A stretch of DNA of 64,000 nucleotides from assembly GCA_000750105.3 (NCBI GenBank), contig JPHH03000002.1, forward strand, positions 744,001 to 808,000, written 5' to 3'. The position numbers and the translations under genes were made by a program. Position 1 is the stretch's first letter; the number at the start of each line of letters is the position of its first letter. This document shows, piece after piece, positions 54,506 through 62,748 of this stretch. The notes under the pieces were generated by a model, which saw nothing but the letters and a program-made list of their open reading frames with translations, made no database searches and was not told the DNA's origin. Origin of the DNA: Tolypocladium sp. Sup5 PDA-1 (taxonomy: Eukaryota > Ascomycota > Sordariomycetes > Hypocreales > Ophiocordycipitaceae).

Positions 54506-56115
54506 ATGTCATCCGCGACTTCACCCACCTCGACGCTGCCCTCGCGCGCGGCCACGGGCCTGAGCGCCTCCACCGAGGATGCTGTCCCCGACTTTGACCC
54601 CACGACGGTAGGTAGCACGAGGGACCTGCAGCCAGACGAGACGCATGATGGCTGATGTTGCGTTCGTGTAGACTGCCGGCCTGCTCGCTGAGCGCCTGCA
54701 GGCGTGGAAGCACGCCGTCGGATACCTCGAGGACTACGTGACCGCCATTGAGAAGATCCACGGCCGCCACGCAAAGGAGTATGAGAAGGCCCTCAAAGTG
54801 AGAAGCCGACGCCAGCTCCTTTTGCGAGCGAGCAATGACTGACGACCAGCTCCAGACCATCTCCAACCCCCTGCGCGAGGGCCACCACTTTGACCAGAGC
54901 CTCGGCGGCGTGGCTGGCTTCTTCGAGAACATGCGCTCCAATACCCAGGCCATGATCAACACGAACATCGAGACCGAGAAAAGCATCAAGGGCTCCGTCC
55001 TGCCCATCCTCGAGCGCCTGCACAAGGAGATCAAGCACAAGGCCAAGGAGCTCCAGAGCGGTGCCCAGAGCGGCGCCAAGGAGGTCGAGAAGCTGCGCAA
55101 CACCACGCAGAAGCACATTGAGCTGCTCGGCCAGCAGACTGCCTCGTACGACTCGGCCGGCGGCAAGCTCAGCGGGCACGATGACCCGTACGTCATCCAC
55201 CGCGGCGTGCTGCACCGGCTGAGCAACCAGGTCGTCGCCGAGAACAACCACAAGAACGACCTCGTCGCGGTGCAGAACAACTTCAGGTCTTTTGAGTCGC
55301 ACGTCCTCGAGGTCATCCAGCAGGCCATGGAGGCCTTTGTCCAGCTCGCCGGTGGCCAGGGCGAAAAGGTTCGTGCCTTGTATGGCGACATGCTCGGCAC
55401 CATCCAGTGCGTGCCTAGGGACTTTGAGTGGACCAACTTCAGCCACCGATGCTCCGACCGGCTGGCCAACGCCAACGACCCGGCTCGTTCCGTCGAGGCG
55501 ATCCAGTTCCCTAACATGGAGCATGCCTCGACCAAGCCCCTGATCGAGGGGTCGCTGGAGCGCAAGTCGCGGAACAAGCTCTCGTGGGGCTACTCCTCGG
55601 GCTACTACGTCGTGACGCCCTCCAAGTTCTTGCACGAGTTCAAGGACTCGGACGACACGCGCCAGGACCCCAAGCCCGAGCTGTCCCTATACCTCCCCGA
55701 CGCTGTCGTCGGCGCGCCAAACGGCGAAAAGTTCAACGTCAAGGGCAAGGACAAGAGCGGGACCATCAGCAGCAAGCTCACCGGCAGCACCGAGCTGGCA
55801 TTCAAGGCGCACACCCCGGCGGACGCGCAGAAGTGGTTCCGGATCATCCAGACCGTCTGTGGTGCCACGGGCCCTGCCGAGCCTAGCTCTCCCGTGGCTG
55901 CCTCTCCGGTTGCTGCATCCCCAGTGGTAGCCTCCCCCGTTGCGGCCACCACCGCCTCGGACGAGAAGGCCGGAGACAAGCCGGCGATGAACTCGCCCAT
56001 CGCTGAGACACCTGCCCGCGAGCACAAGGCGCAGGAGGCGGGCGTGACGGGCGGTGAGGCCGCTCATCCCCCTGCGTCGACCCCTGCCGCGGAGAAGAAG
56101 CTTGAGGCTGCGTGA
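54506..56115 (+). CDS. SLM1: Slm1/Slm2-type PH-domain protein (eisosome/TORC2 effector)
   Basis: Three exons (54506-54607, 54672-54797, 54850-56115) give 497 residues. Residues 35-300 form a BAR-like helical domain (LLAERLQAWKHAVGYLEDYV, ISNPLREGHHFDQSLGGVAGFFENM, and the coiled part KEVEKLRNTTQKHIELL). The PH domain follows at about 310-425 (LIEGSLERKSRNKLSWGYSS, GYYVVTPSKFLHEFKDSDD, and DAQKWFRIIQTVCG). The tail is Ala/Pro/Ser/Val-rich with four degenerate SPVAA units near 460. Slm proteins bind PtdIns(4,5)P2 at eisosomes and pass membrane-stress signals to TORC2 and Ypk kinases; this role comes from yeast. No calcineurin docking motif is evident to me in the C-terminal tail. Confidence 0.92.
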
Positions 56116-56862
56116 GTGAGGCGGACGAGGCACTAACCTTTCGCCCTGTTTCGATGAGTGAGCGATGCTGGGGACTTTCAGAAGCGTTGTTGTGGGCAGT
56201 GAATTTGGGTCTGACAAGCGTGTCAACAACTTGAAGATGGGCCTGAAAAGAAGGAGGACACGGCATATTGATGCCGGACGGTTTTGGCTTCCAAGTTTCA
56301 TATCGAAAACTACATAATACTCACCTTAATTCATGATTGCTACAAGTACGGCACGTCGTCCCAAGACTTCACCGCCGTCAATCTCACCTTTCCGTGAGCA
56401 GTCACCGTCTTAGTAACTTGCCCTCCCGCCGCTCAGCCTGTGCGATGCGATCATCGGCAACAAAAAGTGTATAAAATGCCAGGCCACCGGTCCGCCCCCA
56501 ACCAACAACAATCCGCCACGCATGTGACACCCCTCTCTGGAACATTGGGTTTTTTTTCTGCACATTTTCGCTCGGTTGGACTTCAACGGGCGACTTTTGG
56601 GCTAGAAGCCTTGCGGCCTGGACGGTTGCCTTTTTTCACGGATGGAGAGGCGTCGTCTCTGGGGTTGCCTCGCGAAGGGGCGGTGATGTGATGAGACGGC
56701 GGGACGAGAGAGGACAGAACAGGAGGGAGACGTGCTGGGACTGGGGCGAGCATCATGAGGGCTCGTTAACAAAATTCACGAGTCTCGCTCTCTCTTCACG
56801 GTGGCCCTACTGTGCTTTCATAGGAAAGGCAATCCTCCATCTATGGCAGCACCCCATCCACC
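56116..56862. other. Intergenic region
   Basis: SLM1 3' flank and promoter of the Clr5-domain gene. Open frames are short and not protein-like. A T-run near 56551 is visible. Confidence 0.5.
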
Positions 56863-57655
56863 ATGACGAAGCCCTTTGAGAAACACCGCGAGGAAATCAT
56901 CCAGCTGTACGCCCAGCACACGCTCGAGGAGGTCATGTCAGTCATGCGCAGGCGACGCGAATTCGTCGCATCGTACGTTTCCTCCCGCCAACCCAGAGGA
57001 CTCCACCTCATCTACATTGAACATATGCACGCTCTGCTGTGCGATGAAGCGTGTATATTATTACATGTGGTATGTGATATGTACTGACAGGGACCGGCAT
57101 CATAGGAAACGCTCGTACATGGAGTACTTTGCGAAATGGGGCGTCCGCAAGTACAGGAGAAAGGGGCGGGAGGTGGTCGTGCATAACTCCCGGGCCGACG
57201 AGGACGACGATGGACAGGCGAGACACGACGACGAAGCGGCCGGCGGCGAGCACGCCGAATCATCATCGAGCCAGGCGCCGTCACAAAGCACCCAGTCGCT
57301 CGTACTGCCGTACACGTCGCCCTCGAACCACATGCCCGCCTCCGAGGTACCGCATAACCTGCCGGCAGACCACCAACATCAGCATCAGGGGCACATTGCA
57401 GCGCAGGACTGGGAATACTTCCACAACGCCTGGCCGGTCCAGGAGACGTCCATGCAAGAGTACGACCCCAACATGGATGTCACGCAGCAGTAAGCCAGCC
57501 ACAACTTGTGCTACATCTTGTTGTACCGATCCATGGCTTACATGTCCAGGTATCTTGCCGCCGCGCACCAGCCTCCATCTGGTGTAAGTGCGAGCCACTA
57601 TGACCCAACACCTCCGGACGACAGCGAACAGGCCGTGGACCACCACACCACGTGA
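56863..57655 (+). CDS. Clr5-domain protein
   Basis: Three exons (56863-56972, 57106-57489, 57550-57655) give 199 residues. Residues 1-57 form a Clr5 domain: MTKPFEKHREEIIQLYAQHT, LEEVMSVMRRRREFVAS, and after a 133-nt intron KRSYMEYFAKWGVRKYRRK. The rest is Gln/His/Ser/Asp-rich and disordered. A shorter reading would stop at TAA 57491-57493, but GTAAGC at that point and an acceptor at 57549 add 35 residues (QYLAAAHQPPSGVSAS and on), which I prefer. The Clr5 domain is found in many Pezizomycotina proteins and in S. pombe Clr5, linked to gene silencing, where it probably binds DNA. The target here is unknown. Confidence 0.8.
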
Positions 57656-58081
57656 ACCATCCAAACGACAGACACTGACAGGGCCAGTCAACCGTCTCTC
57701 CGAATGAGTGACAGAAATACAGGACCGTTGCCCTCGTCGATGGGCCGGCCCCAACCAGAAATGTGGCTCGTCGGAACTCAAACAGCTCAGTCGTACGGGA
57801 ATGGAAAACAAAAGCACATAGATTACATAGACTTGGGTCAGAATCGTACGAAAACGAGGCAACTTGTTTAAGATTATAAAGTTTTGTTTATTTGAACTAC
57901 TTCGTAGTCATCACTAGAATGTAAACGTCATTGTCATCATCGTGAGCCAGACCATGGTCGTTTCTTGCAATGCTAATCTCGACTGCAATTTGTACAACAC
58001 TCGCTGCTCGTCATGGGGACCTGACTGCACATCGCCCATTGGATGCCACTTGGCGTCATGAAGACGAATACTACGAATTAC
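57656..58081. other. 3' flank of Clr5 gene and 3' end of snoRNA host
   Basis: A donor-like GTAATT lies at the end of the host exon at 58082. No good box C/D pair follows in the next 150 nt. The true 3' end of the host transcript is not defined by sequence alone. Confidence 0.4.
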
Positions 58082-58202
58082 CTAGCATCCGCAAGGACCT
58101 CAAGTAGCCTATGCGGCACATTGGAAGTCTTCAAATCCTGCAGACAATTAGCACACATTCAAGTGACCAATCGTTCAAGCAATAAAGTAAGAGGTGGTAA
58201 AA

Positions 58203-58289
58203 AGTGTCAGGGGAAGGTGCCTTGTCACAGGCGATATCATCAATGCATATGGCTAAGTTGACCGTCGTGATAATTGTGCATCATGTAGA
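58203..58289 (-). ncRNA. snR73: Box C/D snoRNA F (snR73-like)
   Basis: In host intron 6. C box ATGATGC (58278-58284, one base from consensus), C'-like TGATGAT and D box CTGA (58207-58210). The guide TCACGACGGTC is an 11-nt complement to GACCGTCGTGA (plus strand 58260-58270) of 25S rRNA near the peptidyl-transferase region. In yeast snR73 guides Cm2959 in this segment. It directly follows the snR74-like RNA, as in yeast. Confidence 0.8.
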
Positions 58290-58427
58290 GAGAAGGAAAA
58301 TCGAAAGGAGGTGTTCACTAACCTTGAGGTGACTTTAAGCGCTCGACAAGACAAGATCGTCAAGTACTTTCAGCAGGTTAGCCTGATGAATATCAAGAGA
58401 TTTCGTGACATGGTTGAGAATGGTCGT

Positions 58428-58514
58428 CGTGTCAGAAGGATATGCGTAATGATTTGTCTTCGTCGCGTGAGCTCAGACATATGCTTGTCATTTCATTCGC
58501 GTTCATCAGGAAAA
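58428..58514 (-). ncRNA. snR74: Box C/D snoRNA E (snR74/U27-like)
   Basis: In host intron 5. C box TGATGA (58503-58508), D' box CTGA (58473-58476) and D box CTGA (58432-58435). The D' guide contains GACAAGCATATG, a 12-nt complement to CATATGCTTGTC near the 5' end of 18S rRNA (plus strand 58478-58489). The fifth base before D' pairs with A28 in yeast numbering, the site guided by snR74 and by vertebrate U27. This is the best-supported member of the set. Confidence 0.88.
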
Positions 58515-58639
58515 GGCCGGGTGCTCGTGGGTAACGAGAGATGCTGGGGCAACTAACCAGTCCGCATCTAAACCTATTGCCGTCCGTTAGCGGCGTGCCA
58601 AATACGATAAAACTCTCGACAGCGTGAATGATAATGGGC

Positions 58640-58730
58640 AGAATCAGTTTTGGCATGAATGGTAAATAAAAAGATAGTGTCAGCATCGAAAACTCGAATA
58701 AGACTCGTCATCTGAAATCATCATCTAAGG
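58640..58730 (-). ncRNA. Box C/D snoRNA D (snR76-region guide)
   Basis: In host intron 4. C box ATGATGA (58718-58724), a CTGA at 58680-58683 and another at 58644-58647. Two stretches, AGATGACGAG and CCATTCATGC, are each complementary over 10 nt to 25S rRNA segments (CTCGTCATCT and GCATGAATGG) that lie about 25 nt apart in the conserved domain around yeast C2197-A2220. Two matches to neighbouring rRNA sites are unlikely by chance. snR76 guides Cm2197 in yeast. Which CTGA ends the mature RNA is unclear. Confidence 0.65.
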
Positions 58731-58889
58731 CCGACGCAAAGTAATGTGAAAAATGGACCTACCACATGTTGAGCCTGATCAAGCGTTGCTAGTATCCCTT
58801 CAGCATGGTGACAGCAGGCCAGACACTATCGTTGGTGTGTTAGCCCAACTGCCATGTATCCAGTCGACCATATTTGAGAGGCAATCATC

Positions 58890-58985
58890 TCGAATCAGTG
58901 GGCGAGGTTTTCTAGGCCTGCCGCAAATTGGCTTCTCGTACTCATGCGATATTTTCGGAGCCCAGTGCCGCTTCATCATGCAAGG
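58890..58985 (-). ncRNA. Box C/D snoRNA C (target not recognised)
   Basis: In host intron 3. C box ATGATGA (58973-58979) and D box CTGA (58895-58898) are both good, about 75 nt apart. I could not match its guides to rRNA from memory. It sits where snR76 or snR75 would lie in the yeast order, but shows no snR75 guide for the CTATCTAGCG target. It may be lineage-specific. Confidence 0.55.
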
Positions 58986-59102
58986 TCACGAGAGGGCGGG
59001 ATGGATGTCGGTGAGGCATACCTTGTCTTGTGATCCTGAGGCAAAAGGTCAGCCAATGCTTCAGCCAAGAAGGGCAGCGCAAGAACGGTGGTAGGAGGGG
59101 AA

Positions 59103-59189
59103 CAATCAGAAATAGCCATTAAATATCATCAATGAAATTCAGCCGGTAATTTCCAGCGTATATTGATACGAAAATGATCATCATGAACC
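59103..59189 (-). ncRNA. Box C/D snoRNA B (snR77-like)
   Basis: In host intron 2. C box ATGATGA (59178-59184), D' box CTGA (59139-59142), C'-like TGATGAT and terminal D box CTGA (59106-59109). The sequence before D' pairs with CGGTAATT of the 18S 530-loop region, placing a uridine at the fifth position, as expected for yeast snR77 (18S Um578). The match is only 8 nt plus a bulged extension, so the target is less certain than its position in the series suggests. Confidence 0.65.
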
Positions 59190-59416
59190 AAGCATCGACA
59201 GAGACAAAACAAGAGAAGGCACATACCAAATGCTCAAAGCGACTGAATTGGTCGAGGTCATCGAGGACCTGGATTGGCAGAGGCCATTGAGAGCCAAGCT
59301 CTCCAGCGCATCGCTCAATCGGTCATCCACTTGGAGACGCGAACCTGTGGAGAGAAAAGTTAGCACAAGCTTTTCCATGCTCGGCTGCGAAAGTGTGGAC
59401 AAGAATCCAAATGTCG

Positions 59417-59503
59417 ATCATTCAGACTGACGTGTAAAAAATTGAGTCGTCATTCCATAAGGTCGGAGACTCTAGTTTGCGGTTTATGGTGTCATCAGGA
59501 AGG
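59417..59503 (-). ncRNA. snR78: Box C/D snoRNA A (snR78-like)
   Basis: In host intron 1. C box TGATGA (plus-strand 59492-59497) and D box CTGA (59422-59425). The internal guide contains CAAACTAGAGTC, complementary over 12 nt to GACTCTAGTTTG in conserved 25S rRNA (plus strand 59468-59479). That is the segment around the yeast Um2421 site guided by snR78. A degenerate D' box (CCGA) follows the guide. It is the first snoRNA of the series, as in yeast. Confidence 0.8.
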
Positions 59504-59600
59504 GGGTGGAAGGGGAGGCAGAAGGTTGCAGAAACTTACCTGAAGCTTTGGATGTTGGTGAAGGAGGAAGACGGACGCAGATTTGCAGAAAAAAGCTGCG

Positions 59601-59791
59601 GGAACAAAATGCAGGTAGATGTGGAGACGGTGGAGTAGGCTAGGCTAGGTTCACGTAAGCAACCTAAGTCACGGGGTCTCGTGTCGAAAGCGTGCAGGGG
59701 GCTGCAGATGGGGCGTGATCGAGGCGCGGCCCAGGACCTCGACCGTGATTCCTGCATTGTTGTGCTGGAATTTTCTTGTCCATAATCCAAG
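59601..59791. promoter_or_regulatory. Bidirectional promoter of snoRNA host and Fpg glycosylase
   Basis: The host transcript must start somewhere in about 59600-59700 (minus), and the glycosylase ATG is at 59792 (plus), so at most about 190 bp serve both. The repeats CCTAGCCTAGCCTA and AACCTA occur on the host side. Confidence 0.45.
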
Positions 59792-61116
59792 ATGCCCGAA
59801 ATAGCAGAAGGTGAGTACAGTGTGGGACTTTGAGACGAGCTCAACCCGCTGACTCCGACTACAGTCGCCCGCATCGTGCACTTCCTCCGGCTGCACCTGG
59901 TCGGCAAGAAGATTGCCAATGCGTCTGCCATAGATGACGGCAATGTCTTTGGCAAGGTTGGCACCACTGGTGCAGCCGTTGAGGCAGCTATGAAGGGCAG
60001 ACAGGTACGAGAACTTCCCGACAGGAAGGGTCTTTAAAGTCTAACGTCTCCAGGTTGTCTCAGCTGGCAACCAGGGCAAGTACTTTTGGTGAGTGAGGGT
60101 GAATATGGCGCCTATGGGCTGTGCTTATTATGCAAAGGATCACGCTCGACAAGCCTCCACACCTGGTGATGCATTTTGGCATGACTGGTAAGATGCCTTT
60201 TTCTGTCATGCTAGCCCACCGCTCACATGCATACCAAGGCTGGGTTCACATAAAGGGCGAGAAGACGGCCTACACAAACTACTACAAAAAGATGAAAGAC
60301 AGCGAGCTCGAGAACTGGCCGCCCAAGTTTTGGAAGTTCCAAATCACGACAGAAGGAAATCCCGCAGTAGAGGTTGCCTTTACCGATGCCCGGAGGTTTG
60401 GTCGAGTGCGACTAGTCGAGTGTCCTGGAGATGACATCAGGAAATACTCGCCCCTCGTGGAGAACGGCCCGGACCCCGTAATCGACACAGACGTCTTCAC
60501 GAAGGAATACTTGCGGAGCAAGATGAAGGCCCGCCACGTCCCCATCAAGGCCCTGCTGTTGGACCAAACCATGATCAGCGGCATCGGAAACTGGGTTGCT
60601 GATGAGACCCTCTACCAAGCCAAGCTCCATCCAGAGCAGTACTGTGACGATTTTGGAGACGAGGAGATCGTGAAGCTGTACGAGTCCATCCGGTACGTGT
60701 GCCAGACGGCGGTGGACAAGCTCGGCGACTCAGACGAGTTCCCCGAGCACTGGCTCTTCAACCACCGGTGGGGCAAGGGCGACAAGGGCGGTTCGGCCAA
60801 GCTGCCGAATGGCGAAAAACTCGCCTTCATTACAGTCGGCGGGCGGACGAGCTGTTATGCCCCTGGAGTGCAGAAGAAGACCGGCCGGGTGGTGCCGGGT
60901 GCAAAGGCCGTGCCTATCAAGGCCGAGCCGGACGAGGTTGGGGGTGTCAAGAAGCCACGCAAGCAAAAGGTTGCGCCCAAGACTGAAGATGAGGAGGCCG
61001 AGGGCCCGCCTGCGAAGAAGAAGCGCACGAAGCAGGTGAAAGAAGAGGAGAAGGACATGGTGCCCGAGGTTGACGTGTCCGCTGGACGGAGGCGATCTAC
61101 CAGGCTGCGGAAGTGA
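59792..61116 (+). CDS. Fpg/Nei-type DNA glycosylase (formamidopyrimidine-DNA glycosylase)
   Basis: Five exons (59792-59810, 59865-60004, 60054-60088, 60138-60187, 60239-61116) give 373 residues. Splicing of the 19-nt first exon gives MPEIAEVARI, with the catalytic Pro2 and Glu3 of the family. Other motifs are KKIANASAIDD, HFGMTGWV, FTDARRFGRVRL, and the H2TH region with LLLDQTMISGIGNWVADE. The fungal/plant FPG subgroup lacks the C-terminal zinc finger, and here VGGRTSCYAPGVQKK takes its place. The last 90 residues are Lys/Glu-rich with nuclear-signal-like KKPRKQK and AKKKRTK. It removes oxidised purines and related lesions in base excision repair. It is separated from the snoRNA host by a short divergent promoter and converges on the Envoy gene. 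Confidence 0.93.
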
Positions 61117-61951
61117 GAGGTGTGCTCCTGGGGGTATATAACTTCGTATGCTAGTAGAAGATGAAGTAGCTCTCCTATTTACAAAGAGCGACCTTGCAGT
61201 ACATTGGCCTTTACAAAATCCCGACATAGACCGTGGCTCCAAGTAACCGCAAGGAACAGCAAGGAACAGGGTTAGAGCCTTTGCACACCAGAAGGGATAC
61301 AGGGACGTCATCAGATGATCTTCTTTCGGTTACGACTACTTTGACCTTGATGGGTCTGTTCGCCTCTCATGTCGCCGTTGGTGACGACGACACCTTCGCA
61401 GGACGGTGGTCCGCTGACGAATCGTTCACGACGGACTCGCGAGCCTCATGTCACGACGGAAGCTCATGCGCCAACTCATACCATTGTCAATTTGTCGCCA
61501 AGCAGAGACACCACACTAGCCGCACTCCCTTTCCCCTCAAACACCAGAGCCCAATGTCTCTGAGTCGACTCCGTCCAGTGCAGACGCACCAACGCCATTC
61601 TTTCAGTTCCTGTCCGCCCAAAAGCACGATGCTTCCAAACGCCAAAACGTTAACCTGTGCCTCATAGCGACGAGGTCTATGCATCTATACCCTGTAAAGT
61701 CGTGGCTCATCAAGACGATAGCTAGAAGTAAAGTCATCGACGCTTCATCATGACATCTAAATGTCTCTCTGGCCCGGTCCAATGCCAGCACTTGCGCCGC
61801 CGCAAACAAAACAAGACCCAAAACGCCGTTACATGGGGGTATCATAGGTGCCTAGTAGCAGCGATGTATCGACTGACGACAATGCCATCGAGACCCGTCA
61901 TATGCGCTAGGAAAAGTCGACAAAAGAAAATCGCAAATTTGCCGACGTCGC
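61117..61951. other. Convergent intergenic region
   Basis: 835 bp of 3' flanks between the glycosylase and Envoy. A 144-codon frame (61233-61667, plus) is Ser/Thr/His-rich and has no domain; I do not count it as a gene. Confidence 0.5.
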
Positions 61952-62748
61952 TCAGTTGACTTCAACGTGGAACCCGACAGCGTAGTGAGGGCCGCATGCA
62001 TCCAGATCGATGGGGACGAAGCTAACGACGTTCTTGAAGCGCTGTCCATTCTTCTTGAAGTTGGTGAGCTTCAGCTGGATCTCCTTGCGAGCGTGGACCG
62101 CCTGTCGCATCCGATGAACAGCAGCTTTGTCCGTGGCCGAACCAGACTTTGCTGCGGTGACTTTGCCTCCGCCAGGGAATTGGAGGAAGCGACAGTTGCG
62201 GCCCAGAATCTCGGCTTTCGAGTAGCCAGTCAGCTCGCAAAAGGAGTCAGAGGCGTAGACGATGGGCTGGTCGGGAAGGTCGAGGTCGCACAGAGTCAGC
62301 GCGACGGAGCAGTCAACGGCACCCAGGTCGATTTGCGGGTTTGGGCGGCCCGTGACGCGTAGCTGATGTGCAGATTTGTTAGGGCCGGGGGCCTTGAAAT
62401 AATCAAACGGGGGTATCAAGCACCACAGACGGGCCCGTTGAGGCTCGTTACAAGCTTGGTGAAGGAGGGCGGAGGGGTATTTACCAGGATGTTCATCATG
62501 TCATAGCCGCTGGCAGAGTAGAGGCCAGGATACATGACGGGATCCTCGAGTTGCCGCCATTCGTTTCGTGGGTTGCCCTCGGGCTCCGTGATGTGCTGGC
62601 TGGGGAACTGATACTATATCGGAAATGGCGTCAGCCACAGACCTCCCCGTGCCGGACAGCAGCGCAGATCAGCAAGACAGTGCAAGGGACTTACATCCAG
62701 GGCCTGCATCTCCCATGGATTCATGGAAGGCGGAGCTTCCGACGCCAT
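61952..62748 (-). CDS. env1: LOV-domain blue-light photoreceptor Envoy/Vivid
   Basis: Three exons (62695-62748, 62485-62613, 61952-62362) give 197 residues. The N-terminal cap has MYPGLYSASGYDMMNIL, the segment that Vivid uses for light-driven dimer exchange. The LOV core has RPNPQIDLGAVDCSVALTLCD, YASDSFCELTGYSKAEILGRN and CRFLQFPGG. The flavin-adduct cysteine is Cys118 in GRNCRFLQ, so photochemistry should be intact. FKKNGQRFKN and the final VGFHVEVN complete the fold. Vivid and Envoy damp the White Collar complex and give photoadaptation; Trichoderma ENV1 also links light to cellulase and stress control. The sequence around MYPGLYSASG is closer to ENV1 than to Neurospora VVD. Introns are 81 nt (62614-62694) and 122 nt (62363-62484). 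White Collar control is expected. Confidence 0.95.

Larger units (their letters stand above)
58082..59600 (-). ncRNA. Non-coding host gene for intronic box C/D snoRNAs (snR78-snR72 type cluster)
   Basis: On the minus strand, short exons alternate with introns of about 185-190 nt, and each of six introns carries a box C/D candidate. Exons: 59540 and upstream, 59227-59344, 59022-59035, 58763-58825, 58558-58573, 58323-58366 and 58082-58137. Donors are GTAAGT, GTATGT, GTATGC, GTAGGT, GTTAGT and GTTAGT. Branch and acceptor pairs include TGCTAAC...CACAG, GGCTAAC...GATAG, CGCTAAC...AATAG and TGCTAAT...TGCAG. The exons have no common reading frame and two are only 14 and 16 nt, so the spliced product is probably non-coding. 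Guides in five of the introns match conserved rRNA. In yeast the snR78-snR72 RNAs come from one polycistronic transcript processed by RNase III; here they are intron-borne. The 5' end is approximate. The Fpg gene is divergent. Confidence 0.85.

Noticed and set aside
57834..57918. Possible seventh box C/D snoRNA (GTGATGA and CTGA about 70 nt apart, minus strand)
   Set aside because: No intron boundaries around it, no rRNA match, and it overlaps the 3' flank of the Clr5 gene; chance boxes cannot be excluded.
61233..61667. 144-codon frame downstream of the glycosylase
   Set aside because: Ser/Thr/His-rich, no domain, lies in the shared 3' region of two convergent genes.
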